Source: Silvimonas amylolytica (GTDB lineage: Bacteria; Pseudomonadota; Gammaproteobacteria; Burkholderiales; Chitinibacteraceae). Taken from it: DNA of 64,000 nucleotides. Shown here piece by piece: positions 48,933 to 57,259 of the stretch (positions are counted from its first letter, which is position 1; every line of letters starts with the position of its first letter). The position numbers were made by a program, and so were the translations under genes. A model generated the notes under the pieces. It was not told the origin of the DNA, ran no database searches, and saw only the letters and a list, made by a program, of their open reading frames with translations. Location: positions 363,099-427,098 of the forward strand of contig NZ_BMLY01000002.1 of the NCBI RefSeq assembly GCF_014645555.1, in the 5' to 3' direction.

Positions 48933-50510
48933 ATGAATCTGAGGATGCTCGCAGCCATTGTGACCGCCGTGCCGGCGCTGGCATGGGCCAAACCGCTTGC
49001 CGTATGTACCGATGCCAACCCGGACGGGTTTGATGTGGTGCAGTACAACGCGCTGGTCACCACCAACGCCTCGGCAGATGTCTTGTTCAGCCGGCTGGTC
49101 GAATACGATGCTCAGGCCGGCAAGGTGGTGCCGTCGGTGGCGCAGTCGTGGACGGCCAGTGAAGATGGTCTGACCTGGACATTCAAACTGCGCAGCGATG
49201 TCCAGTTTGGCGCAGCAGACTGGTTCAAGCCGACCCGGCCGCTCAATGCTGATGACGTGGTGTTCTCGTTTGAGCGCGTGTTCAACCCGCAGCATCCTTG
49301 GTTCAAGACCTCACCCAGCGGTTACCCCAGCGTGCAATCACTGCAGTTGAACAAGCTGGTCAAAGCGGTCAAGAAGGTCGATGACCACACCGTCCAGTTT
49401 GAACTCAACTACCCGGACGCTACTTTCTTGCCTACATTGACGATGGGTTGGGCCTCGATTTATTCGGCGGAATACGCCAACAAACTGGGCGTGGCCAAGG
49501 CGGGGGATTTCAACATCAGGCCCATCGGCAGCGGGCCGTTTGTGCTCAAGAGCTACCAGAAGGACGCCGTGATCCGTTACGACGCCAACCCGAACTGGTT
49601 TGGCGGCAAGCCCAAGGCGGAAAAGCTGATCTTTGCCATCACGCCGGATGCAACGGTGCGCTTGCAACGGCTGAAGGCGGGCGAGTGCCAGATTGCTTTG
49701 GCACCCAAGCCGCTGGATGTGCAATCGGCCAAGGCCGACAAGAATCTCAAGGTGGTGGATAACGCCGCCTTCATGACCGCGTTTGTCGCCATCAACAGCC
49801 AGCACAAGCCACTGGATAACGCACTGGTGCGCCAGGCCATCAATTACGCATTTGATGCCAAAACGTATTTGAAAACCGTATTTGACGGCACTGCGCAAGA
49901 TGCCAGCCGGCCGTTCCCGCCCAACACCTGGAGCTTTGACAAAGACCTGGGCGATTACAACTACGACCCGGCCAAGGCCAAAGAACTGTTGAAGAAGGCC
50001 GGGTTTCCCAATGGTTTCGAGACCACGATCTGGACGCGCGCGACCGGCAGCGTGCTTAACCCCAATCCGAAAGCGGGTGCAGAACTGCTGCAATCTGATC
50101 TGGCCAAGGTGGGCATCAAGGCCACCATCAAGACCATTGAATGGGGCGAGTTGATCAAGCGCGGCAAGGCTGGTGAGCACGATCTCTTGTTCATGGGTTG
50201 GGCTGGCGACAATGGTGATCCGGACAACTTCTTCACGCCGCAATTTAGTTGCGCGGCCGTGCAGTCGGGTACCAACTTTGCCCGTTATTGCGACCCGCAA
50301 CTGGACAAGCTGATTGCGGATGGCAAAAAGGTGAGTGACGTTGCTCAGCGTACCAAGCTCTATCGCAGTGCACAGAAGGTGATTTTTGATCAGGCCCTGT
50401 GGGTACCGCTGGCCTACCCGACCGCCTATGCGCTGACCCGTGCCAATGTCTCTGGCTATAAAGTCAGCCCGTTTGGCCGCCAGGACTTTGCCAGCGTGAC
50501 GGTGAACTGA
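48933..50510 (+). CDS. DppA-like peptide ABC transporter substrate-binding protein
   Basis: Protein of 525 aa. Signal peptide to about residue 19 (LAWA|K). Solute-binding family 5 features: TASEDGLTWTFKLRSDVQF, RPLNADDVVFSFERVF and FDQALWVPLAYPTAYALTR. Binds di-/oligopeptides or related solutes in the periplasm for an ABC importer. No dppBCDF genes adjoin it, so partners are elsewhere. A terminator follows. Confidence 0.9.
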   Translation: MNLRMLAAIVTAVPALAWAKPLAVCTDANPDGFDVVQYNALVTTNASADVLFSRLVEYDAQAGKVVPSVAQSWTASEDGLTWTFKLRSDVQFGAADWFKPTRPLNADDVVFSFERVFNPQHPWFKTSPSGYPSVQSLQLNKLVKAVKKVDDHTVQFELNYPDATFLPTLTMGWASIYSAEYANKLGVAKAGDFNIRPIGSGPFVLKSYQKDAVIRYDANPNWFGGKPKAEKLIFAITPDATVRLQRLKAGECQIALAPKPLDVQSAKADKNLKVVDNAAFMTAFVAINSQHKPLDNALVRQAINYAFDAKTYLKTVFDGTAQDASRPFPPNTWSFDKDLGDYNYDPAKAKELLKKAGFPNGFETTIWTRATGSVLNPNPKAGAELLQSDLAKVGIKATIKTIEWGELIKRGKAGEHDLLFMGWAGDNGDPDNFFTPQFSCAAVQSGTNFARYCDPQLDKLIADGKKVSDVAQRTKLYRSAQKVIFDQALWVPLAYPTAYALTRANVSGYKVSPFGRQDFASVTVN

Positions 50511-50532
50511 GCGCGAGTGTCCCGGACCAGTG

Positions 50533-50565
50533 AAAAAGCCAACCTTTTGGAGGTTGGCTTTTTTT
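50533..50565. terminator. Terminator between convergent dppA-like and lysR genes
   Basis: AAAAAGCCAACC / GGTTGGCTTTTTTT with a 6-7-nt loop; A- and T-rich sides allow use in both directions. Confidence 0.92.
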
Positions 50566-50579
50566 ATGCGGGAGAGCGA

Positions 50580-51434
50580 TCAGAACGCGCGCAAGGTCGC
50601 ACTCATGACCCGCAGAGCGCTGCGTGAACGCTCATCATGGACGCTGCGGTAAAGCACCACATTGGTCGGCTGCAGTGCGGGCAGGTTCAGTTTGTCCCGC
50701 ACGCAAACAAGGCCGGAGGGCGCAGCGCGACGCCCCATTGCACCCACTGCCAGGCCGGCCGTCACTGCGGCAGAGAGCGCGCTGACCCCGTCACCCACGA
50801 ACACTTCCAGCCAACTGATGCCGGCCTGGTCCAGCGCTTCAATCACATTGGTGCGCAGACCGCAGGGCGGGGCCAGCATGGCCAGCCGCAAGGGCTCATC
50901 GGGCGCCCAGCTGGTTTCGGGCAGGCCAAACCAGTCCATGTCATCTTCAAACAGCACCTCGCCATCTTGCCGTTCAAACTGGCGATCGGTGTGATGCAGC
51001 ACGTAGGCAGCATCAAGCTGGCCTGCGTCGTAACAAGCCAGTACTTCAGCAGAGGTTGCGACCCGCACTTCAATGACCAGCGCCGGATCATGTGCCGCGA
51101 CGCGTGCCAGCAAGGCGGGCAGGGAGGCGCCAGCAATATGCCCGCTGAAGCCTACCCGCAAGCGGCGCGGCGGCGCGTGTAGAACCGACCATGCGCGGTC
51201 GTGCGCGGCAAGCAGTTCCCGCGCGGCGGTGAGAAAGGCCTGACCTTCCATCGACAACCGCACCTGGCGCGGAGTGCGCTCCAGCAGGCGGCGGTCCAGA
51301 TGGGTCTCCAGCCGCTTCAGTTTCAGGCTGACGGCAGACTGCGTGGTGTCCAGCGCCTCAGCCGCGCGGGTAAAGCTTTGCATGTCTGCCACCAGGACAA
51401 AGGCCTGCACGGCATCCAGATCCAGTGTATTCAT
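50580..51434 (-). CDS. LysR-family transcriptional regulator
   Basis: Protein of 284 aa from ATG 51434 (ATG 51446 also possible). N-terminal winged helix-turn-helix: AFVLVADMQSFTRAAEAL with QSAVSLKLKRLE; the C-terminal effector-binding domain follows. Divergent from the MFS gene across about 115 bp, the usual arrangement for a LysR regulator and its target. Effector unknown. Confidence 0.88.
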   Translation of the reverse strand: MNTLDLDAVQAFVLVADMQSFTRAAEALDTTQSAVSLKLKRLETHLDRRLLERTPRQVRLSMEGQAFLTAARELLAAHDRAWSVLHAPPRRLRVGFSGHIAGASLPALLARVAAHDPALVIEVRVATSAEVLACYDAGQLDAAYVLHHTDRQFERQDGEVLFEDDMDWFGLPETSWAPDEPLRLAMLAPPCGLRTNVIEALDQAGISWLEVFVGDGVSALSAAVTAGLAVGAMGRRAAPSGLVCVRDKLNLPALQPTNVVLYRSVHDERSRSALRVMSATLRAF

Positions 51435-51549
51435 CGGTAATACCATTTCAAATACTCATCACTGAAATATTGAACCATATCTGTTTGTTATGGCAAGCCA
51501 GTGCGACGATGGGCCCGTCTTCTTATCTTCCTATTGAATGGAGCGCGTC

Positions 51550-52845
51550 ATGTCTACGCCGCACCTTGATCCTCACTCGCTACCTCCCAATCACCGCTGG
51601 AAAATCCTTGGTCTGGGCGTTGCTGCCAATGCAGCGTTCTCCGCCACGTTTGCCGGCATCCCGGCCACTGCCGTGCTCTTGCGCGCCGATTACCATCTGG
51701 ATACCCACCAGCTAGGGCTGGTACTGGGCATGATGGGTCTTGGGGTGGCGGTCAGCGAACTGCCCTGGGGCATGCTGACCGACCGCTGGGGTGATCGCCG
51801 CGTTTTGTTGCTGGGCCTCTTCAGCATTGCCGCCTGGTTGCTGTTCATGATGCTGCGCGTGTCGCCATCCGGTGGCTATGTGCCGACGATGTCGGCCTTG
51901 ATGCCAGGGCTGCTGCTGGTCGGCTTGCTGGGTGGCAGTGTCAATGGCTCCAGCGGCCGCGCCATCATGGCGTGGTTCACCGACAAAGAGCGCGGCCTGG
52001 CCATGAGCATCCGGCAGACCGCCGTCCCGGTCGGTGGCGCATTGGGTGCCCTGGTTCTGCCGCCACTGGCCCGCTGGGGTGGTTTTGGCACCGTATATGG
52101 TGCGTTGGCGCTGTTCTGCATGGTGAACGGCGTGCTGGCCTGGCGCTGGCTGCATGAACCGCCGCATCACGGTCAGATCGTCAATCAGGTGGCCGGATCG
52201 GGCATCCCGCCGGTGCAAGACCCGGTGCTGCAACGCATGACGCTGGCCATTGGCTTGTTGTGCGTGCCCCAGGTGGCGGTGCTGACGTTTACCCCCGTGT
52301 TCTTGCATGACTTTGGCCACTTTGGTGCCGTCGTGGCGGCGGTGAGCCTCGTCAGCATCCAGCTGGGTGGCGGCGCGTTGCGGGTGTGGAGCGGCTACTG
52401 GACCGATCGCCACCGCAATCGTCAGCGCTACATTGCCGCTTGCGCTTCGCTGAGCGTGCTGGCGTTTGCCATATTGGCAGCTGTGGTGCTGGCGCAGATG
52501 TTGATTGCGCCGCTGGCCCCGGCTTTGCGCCTGGCGATGATTCCAGCGCTGATCCTGGCGGGTTTGTGCGTCTCGGCCTGGCATGGGGTGGCCTATACCG
52601 AACTGGCGACGCAAGCGGGCGCCCACCGGGCTGGTACCGCGCTGGGTATGGGTAACGCTGCGGTGTTCGTGGCCTTCTTTGTGACACCGATGGTGATCCC
52701 GGTATTGAATGCGGTATCGGGCTGGCCGGCCGTGTGGTTGATGGGCAGTCTGGCTGCGTTGCTGGCGCTGTTTGCCTTCCGCCAGCGCAAGGCTGACGTA
52801 CCGGCTTCGGCGTGCCTGCAGGTCGAACGCCGCGGTGCGCGCTGA
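51550..52845 (+). CDS. Major facilitator superfamily transporter
   Basis: Protein of 431 aa from ATG 51550 (ribosome site GGAGCG; ATG 51538 is less good). About 12 membrane segments and the loop-2/3 motif GMLTDRWGDRRVLL. Probably regulated by the divergent LysR gene. Substrate not recognisable. Confidence 0.87.
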   Translation: MSTPHLDPHSLPPNHRWKILGLGVAANAAFSATFAGIPATAVLLRADYHLDTHQLGLVLGMMGLGVAVSELPWGMLTDRWGDRRVLLLGLFSIAAWLLFMMLRVSPSGGYVPTMSALMPGLLLVGLLGGSVNGSSGRAIMAWFTDKERGLAMSIRQTAVPVGGALGALVLPPLARWGGFGTVYGALALFCMVNGVLAWRWLHEPPHHGQIVNQVAGSGIPPVQDPVLQRMTLAIGLLCVPQVAVLTFTPVFLHDFGHFGAVVAAVSLVSIQLGGGALRVWSGYWTDRHRNRQRYIAACASLSVLAFAILAAVVLAQMLIAPLAPALRLAMIPALILAGLCVSAWHGVAYTELATQAGAHRAGTALGMGNAAVFVAFFVTPMVIPVLNAVSGWPAVWLMGSLAALLALFAFRQRKADVPASACLQVERRGAR

Positions 52846-52857
52846 TCCGGGTGCAAG

Positions 52858-52881
52858 ACCGGCATGGGTCACCGTGCCGGT
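52858..52881 (+). terminator. Hairpin after the MFS gene
   Basis: ACCGGCA / TGCCGGT with a 10-nt loop, 12 nt after the stop and without a T run. Weak terminator at best. Confidence 0.3.
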
Positions 52882-52995
52882 GTGTGTTGTCCGCTAAAAA
52901 AGTCATTGCAAACGACAGTCTGCCCTAGCCACTTCGGCGCAGATGGCGCAAGATGTCGGGCTGTTCGACACAGACACCCGATTAGCGAGGATGCA

Positions 52996-54312
52996 ATGCA
53001 AGAAGTAAACAGCGCCCTGCCGGCAGGCGACCTGGCAAGCCTGAGCAACGACGACCTGCAACGCTTTTATACCGCCGCGAATGAGCGCTATCAGGCGTTC
53101 AAAGCTCGTGGCCTCAAGCTCGACTCTACCCGCGGCAAACCGTCCGCAGATCAACTGGATCTCTCCAACGGCCTCCTGGCTGCTGTCGATGAGGCCGAAG
53201 CCCGTGGTGGTGGCGATCTGCGTAACTACGGTGGCGGCGTGAACGGCCTGCCGCAAGCGCGTGAACTGTTCGCCCCCATGCTGGGCGCACCGGCCGCACA
53301 AGTGGTCGTGGCAGAGAACTCCTCGCTGGCGCTGATGCACGACAGCATCGTGTACGCGCTGCTCAAGGGCGTGCCGGGCAGCAAGGCTGGCTGGTCGACC
53401 GAACCCGTTACATTCCTGTGCCCGGCTCCCGGTTACGACCGTCACTTTGCCATCTGTGCCCAATACGGCATCAAGATGATCGCCGTGCCGCTGACCGGGA
53501 CCGGTCCGGATATGGATGTGGTGGAAAAGCTGGTTGCCGAAGATGCGTCGATCAAGGGCATGTGGTGCGTGCCCAAGTACGCCAACCCGACTGGCGATGT
53601 GTACTCCGACGAAGTGGTAGAACGCCTGGCGAAGATGAAAACTGCCGCTGCCGACTTCCGCATTTTCTGGGACAACGCCTACGCCGTTCACCATCTGACC
53701 GACAAGAAGCACGAGATCGCCAACATTCTGGAAGCCTGCGCGGCTGCCGGTAATGCGGATCGCGCCTTTGTGTTTGCATCCACCTCCAAGATCACCCTGG
53801 CGGGTGCGGGTCTGGCGCTGTTTGCTGCCTCCCCGGCCAACGTGGCCTGGATGACCAAAAACATGGGCTTCCGCTCGATTGGTCCGGACAAGATCAACCA
53901 GCTGCGCCACGTGAAGTTCCTGAAAGACTTCGCCGGCCTGCAAGCGCTGATGGAAAAACACCGCGCCCTGATCGTCCCGAAAATGAACGCGGTGCTGGAC
54001 GTGCTGGCGCAGGAACTGAACGGTCGTGGCGTGGCCACCTGGACCAACCCGGACGGCGGTTACTTCATTAGCTTTGACGTGCGTGAAGGCTGCGCCAAGC
54101 GCGTGGTGCAACTGGCAGAAGAAGCCGGTGTTGCCATGGTGCCGGCGGGTAACACCTTCCCGAACGGTAACGACCCGAAAGACACCAACATCCGTATTGC
54201 CCCGACGTTCCCGGCACTGGATGGTGTGAAACTGGCCGCTGAGGGTATTGCTCTCGCGACGCTGGTCGGCGTCGCCGAAAACGAGTTGAAAAAACGCGGC
54301 CAGGCTGCGTAA
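52996..54312 (+). CDS. PLP-dependent aminotransferase (aspartate aminotransferase-like, PF12897 group)
   Basis: Protein of 438 aa from ATG 52996 behind a GAGG site. N-terminal LDSTRGKPSADQLDLSNGL, YANPTGDVYSDEVVERL and the PLP-binding lysine in VFASTSKITLAGAG are visible. The group includes subgroup Ic aspartate aminotransferases; the exact amino donor is inferred. Own terminator downstream. Confidence 0.86.
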   Translation: MQEVNSALPAGDLASLSNDDLQRFYTAANERYQAFKARGLKLDSTRGKPSADQLDLSNGLLAAVDEAEARGGGDLRNYGGGVNGLPQARELFAPMLGAPAAQVVVAENSSLALMHDSIVYALLKGVPGSKAGWSTEPVTFLCPAPGYDRHFAICAQYGIKMIAVPLTGTGPDMDVVEKLVAEDASIKGMWCVPKYANPTGDVYSDEVVERLAKMKTAAADFRIFWDNAYAVHHLTDKKHEIANILEACAAAGNADRAFVFASTSKITLAGAGLALFAASPANVAWMTKNMGFRSIGPDKINQLRHVKFLKDFAGLQALMEKHRALIVPKMNAVLDVLAQELNGRGVATWTNPDGGYFISFDVREGCAKRVVQLAEEAGVAMVPAGNTFPNGNDPKDTNIRIAPTFPALDGVKLAAEGIALATLVGVAENELKKRGQAA

Positions 54313-54319
54313 TCAAATA

Positions 54320-54352
54320 AACGGGCGCTGATCACAGCGCCCGTTTTTCTTT
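54320..54352 (+). terminator. Rho-independent terminator after the aminotransferase gene
   Basis: ACGGGCGCTG-atca-CAGCGCCCGT followed by TTTTCTTT. Confidence 0.93.
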
Positions 54353-54364
54353 GGGAGGTGCGTG

Positions 54365-54712
54365 ATGCAATACCGTGGAAGTTGTCACTGTGGCCATGTC
54401 GCGTTTGAAGCCGAAGGGACCATTGAAGGCGCCATATCGTGCAATTGCTCGATCTGTCAGCGCAAAGGCATCCTGATGTGGTTTGTCCCGAAGGCCAGTT
54501 TCAAACTGACTACGCCCGAAGAGAACGCCAGCACGTATACCTTTAACGCGCATCGTATCAAGCACCGGTTCTGCCCAAAGTGCGGAATCCATGTGTATGG
54601 CGAAGCGAACGACAAGCAGGGCAATCCGATGGCGGTCGTCAATATCCGCTGTATTGAGGGGATTGATCTGGCTGCCGTGCCGGTGAAAGAGTTTGATGGC
54701 CGCAGCGTTTGA
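54365..54712 (+). CDS. GFA-family zinc-binding protein
   Basis: Protein of 115 aa from ATG 54365 (a GTG one codon earlier is possible). Cysteine pattern CHCGH, CNCSIC and CPKCG is that of the GFA (glutathione-dependent formaldehyde-activating, CENP-V/GFA) family that binds two zincs. Despite the name most members have no tested enzyme activity. It lies right after the aminotransferase terminator and is closed by its own hairpin. Confidence 0.88.
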   Translation: MQYRGSCHCGHVAFEAEGTIEGAISCNCSICQRKGILMWFVPKASFKLTTPEENASTYTFNAHRIKHRFCPKCGIHVYGEANDKQGNPMAVVNIRCIEGIDLAAVPVKEFDGRSV

Positions 54713-54728
54713 GTCTGGCGACGTACCA

Positions 54729-54763
54729 AAACAAAAAGGCAGGGATGACCTGCCTTTTTGTTT
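54729..54763. terminator. Terminator between GFA gene and the minus-strand MFS gene
   Basis: AAACAAAAAGGCAGG / CCTGCCTTTTTGTTT, able to stop transcription from both sides. Confidence 0.9.
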
Positions 54764-54783
54764 GATTGCGCATCATGCATCGC

Positions 54784-55989
54784 TTAGCCGCGCGCTGTAG
54801 CCGCCCCTGCCGGCACCTGGCCAACCTGTCGCCACAACACCCACGCCAGCAACCCACCCAGGCTCAACAGCGCCCCGACCGCCGACACCCCATTCCAGCC
54901 CCAGTGCGCATACGCTGTCGCGGATAACATCGAACCGGCAGACCCGCCAATAAAGTAGCTTGTCATATACCCGGCCGTAACGCGATTCCGGGCATGCGGG
55001 AACAGTTTGTAGATCACATTCTGATTGGTGACGTGCACCCCCTGTACGGCCAGGTCCAGCACCAGAATGCCGATCAACAGTGCGATGATCGATTCTTTGG
55101 CCAGGGCAATCGGCACCCAGGACAGGAGCAGCAGAATCAGGCCCAGCCAGGTGGTGGTGTCTGTTTTGCCCTTGTCCGCCATGCGTCCGGCCATATTGGC
55201 AGCCAGCGCACCGGCAGCCCCCACGAGGCCAAACAGGCCGATGGTGCCATCACTGAAATGATATGGATCGGTGGCCAACAAGAACGCCATGGACGTCCAG
55301 AGCACGCTGAAAATAGCAAACGCGATCGCACCCAGCACTGCCCGCAGCCGCAACACGGGTTCATGGGCAAACAAGGTGAATACCGATGCCAGCAACTTGT
55401 GATACGGCAGACCAGCGTGTTCGTGATGATGTGGCAGTACGCGGGCCAGCGCGATGGCGGTGACAATCATCACCCCGGCGGCCACCCAGTACACCGTGCG
55501 CCAGTCGCCCAGGCTGGATAACCCACCGGCGACGGTCCGCGCCAGCAAAATGCCCAGCAGCAAGCCGCTCATCAAGGTACCGACGACCTTGCCGCGCTGT
55601 TCCGGCGCAGCCAGCGTGGCACCCAGTGGCACCAGTACTTGCGATACCACTGCGAACAATGCGGCAATGGCCGTACCCAGCAACACCAGTGCAAGGCTCG
55701 GCGCGGCGGCCGTGATCAATAGGCCAACTGCGCACAAGAGTGTCATGCCGACGATCATGCTCCGGCGTTCGAGCAAGTCGCCCAGTGGCACCAATAGCAG
55801 CAAGCCCACTGCGTAACTCAGTTGCGCCACAGTAATGATGATGCCCGCGCCCGCAGCGGTCAGGCCAAATTCGCCGGCCAGCGTGTGCAGCAAGGGTTGG
55901 GCGTAGTAGTTGCTGGCCACCACGAGGCCGGTGGAGAACGACATCAGCGCCACTTGCGCGGGGCTGAGACGATGTGCAGAGCCGTCCAT
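54784..55989 (-). CDS. Major facilitator superfamily transporter
   Basis: Protein of 401 aa from ATG 55989, behind a strong AAGGAGAT site; a longer frame to 56046 is rejected. Twelve membrane segments; FSTGLVVASNYYAQPLLHTL and LVPLGDLLERRSMIVGM are typical of the drug-proton antiporter branch. Divergent from a LysR gene that probably controls it. Confidence 0.87.
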   Translation of the reverse strand: MDGSAHRLSPAQVALMSFSTGLVVASNYYAQPLLHTLAGEFGLTAAGAGIIITVAQLSYAVGLLLLVPLGDLLERRSMIVGMTLLCAVGLLITAAAPSLALVLLGTAIAALFAVVSQVLVPLGATLAAPEQRGKVVGTLMSGLLLGILLARTVAGGLSSLGDWRTVYWVAAGVMIVTAIALARVLPHHHEHAGLPYHKLLASVFTLFAHEPVLRLRAVLGAIAFAIFSVLWTSMAFLLATDPYHFSDGTIGLFGLVGAAGALAANMAGRMADKGKTDTTTWLGLILLLLSWVPIALAKESIIALLIGILVLDLAVQGVHVTNQNVIYKLFPHARNRVTAGYMTSYFIGGSAGSMLSATAYAHWGWNGVSAVGALLSLGGLLAWVLWRQVGQVPAGAATARG

Positions 55990-56094
55990 GGGTATCTCCT
56001 TGTGATCCGTTTGTGCTGCGAAGTATCTGACGACGTCATGCATCACACAAATGTATACTTTTCATCAAATCAATCTTGTTTCGAGATACATAGC

Positions 56095-57006
56095 ATGAAC
56101 CTGCGCCAGATTGAATTCGCCGTTGCGGTGGCGGAGGAACACAGCTTTACCCGCGCTGCCGAGCGTTGCCACACGGTGCAGTCCGCGCTGAGTCATCAGA
56201 TCGCCAAACTCGAAGACGAACTGGGGGCCAAACTGTTTGAGCGCAGTAGCCGCAACGTCAAACTGACCGTCGCCGGCCAGGCTTTCTTGCCCGTGGCGCG
56301 CCAGATGCTGGGGGCCGAGTCACGCATCCGCGATGAAGTTGCGGCTGCTGCGGGTACTGTGCGCGGCACGCTCACGGTCGGGACGATCTCCACCTTCAAC
56401 CATGCTGATCTGGTGGATGTGCTGGCGCGGTTTCATGAGCGCTACCCGCATGTGGACATCCGTTTTTATCAGGGCATGAGCGAGAACCTGCTGGTGGATG
56501 TCCGCGCCGAACGCACCGATGTGGCGCTGGTCGGGCTTTGGCCGGGCGAGCCGGTAGAGGGGGTCAGCAAGCAAACCATTGCAGATGAAGAACTGATCGC
56601 CATCATTCCGCAGGCACACCCGCTGGCGCAGCGCGACCAGATCTCGCTGCTGGACCTGGTGGGATCACGCCTCGTTGATTTTTACGCCAACAGCGGCGCG
56701 CGGCGGCAGACCGAACAGGCTTTTGCCCGCGCCGGGATTGAGCACCGGGTCAGTTTTGAGGTCAGCCATATTGATTTGCTGGAACGCATTGTCCGGCGCG
56801 GCCTGGCGATCGGCCTCGTGCCCCGGTTTGAAGGCTACACGTGCGATCGGCTGAAGATGGTGCCCGTATCAGATGGCCCGCAGCGGCGGGTGTGGGCGGT
56901 GTGGAGTCTGGACCCGACACCAGCGGCCGTGGCTTTTTTGCGGATGGTGCATGAGGCGCTGGCGGAGAACGGGCATACGTTGCCGGAGCCAAACGTGTTG
57001 CCTTGA
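56095..57006 (+). CDS. LysR-family transcriptional regulator
   Basis: Protein of 303 aa from ATG 56095 (the frame is open far upstream, into the divergent MFS gene, without meaning). Winged helix-turn-helix with EEHSFTRAAERCHTVQSALS; the effector domain follows. A TATACT at 56054-56059 could be its -10. The divergent MFS transporter is its likely target. Confidence 0.9.
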   Translation: MNLRQIEFAVAVAEEHSFTRAAERCHTVQSALSHQIAKLEDELGAKLFERSSRNVKLTVAGQAFLPVARQMLGAESRIRDEVAAAAGTVRGTLTVGTISTFNHADLVDVLARFHERYPHVDIRFYQGMSENLLVDVRAERTDVALVGLWPGEPVEGVSKQTIADEELIAIIPQAHPLAQRDQISLLDLVGSRLVDFYANSGARRQTEQAFARAGIEHRVSFEVSHIDLLERIVRRGLAIGLVPRFEGYTCDRLKMVPVSDGPQRRVWAVWSLDPTPAAVAFLRMVHEALAENGHTLPEPNVLP

Positions 57007-57078
57007 GGTGGGATCGGGGTGGTCCTTGTGAAAGCACGAGGCCAGATTGGCCCCTCTGTCATTCCCTTTTATGCACCT

Positions 57079-57095
57079 TGCATTATTGCGGTGCA
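57079..57095. promoter_or_regulatory. NtrC-like binding site upstream of the urea amidolyase genes
   Basis: TGCATTATTGCGGTGCA matches the NtrC consensus TGCACYANNNTRGTGCA at all but two of the specified positions. It overlaps a further TGCACC half-site at 57072-57077. It lies about 125 bp upstream of the sigma-54 promoter, a normal enhancer distance. Another 7-bp dyad GTGCGGC/GCCGCAC (57122-57149) lies between them. Confidence 0.6.
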
Positions 57096-57201
57096 AAACC
57101 TGCCCCCACTGTAAACATCTGGTGCGGCTCACCTTCGTCTTCGCCGCACAACTCCCCGCAATAAAACCAACAAACCACATAAAAACAAACATTTAGATTG
57201 T

Positions 57202-57218
57202 CTGGCACACCCCTTGCT
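57202..57218 (+). promoter_or_regulatory. Sigma-54 promoter of the urea amidolyase genes
   Basis: CTGGCACACCCCTTGCT fits the YTGGCACGNNNNTTGCW consensus with GG and GC spaced by 10 bp. Transcription would begin near 57229, about 31 nt before the allophanate hydrolase ATG at 57260. Confidence 0.8.
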
Positions 57219-57259
57219 GTACCCATCTCAATGCGATGTATACAAGACGGGATACAAAC

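Noticed and set aside
57007..57259. Guanidine-I (ykkC) riboswitch upstream of the carboxylase operon
   Set aside because: Looked for the conserved CTAGGGTTCCG-type and ACACGG blocks and did not find them; a sigma-54 promoter explains the region instead.
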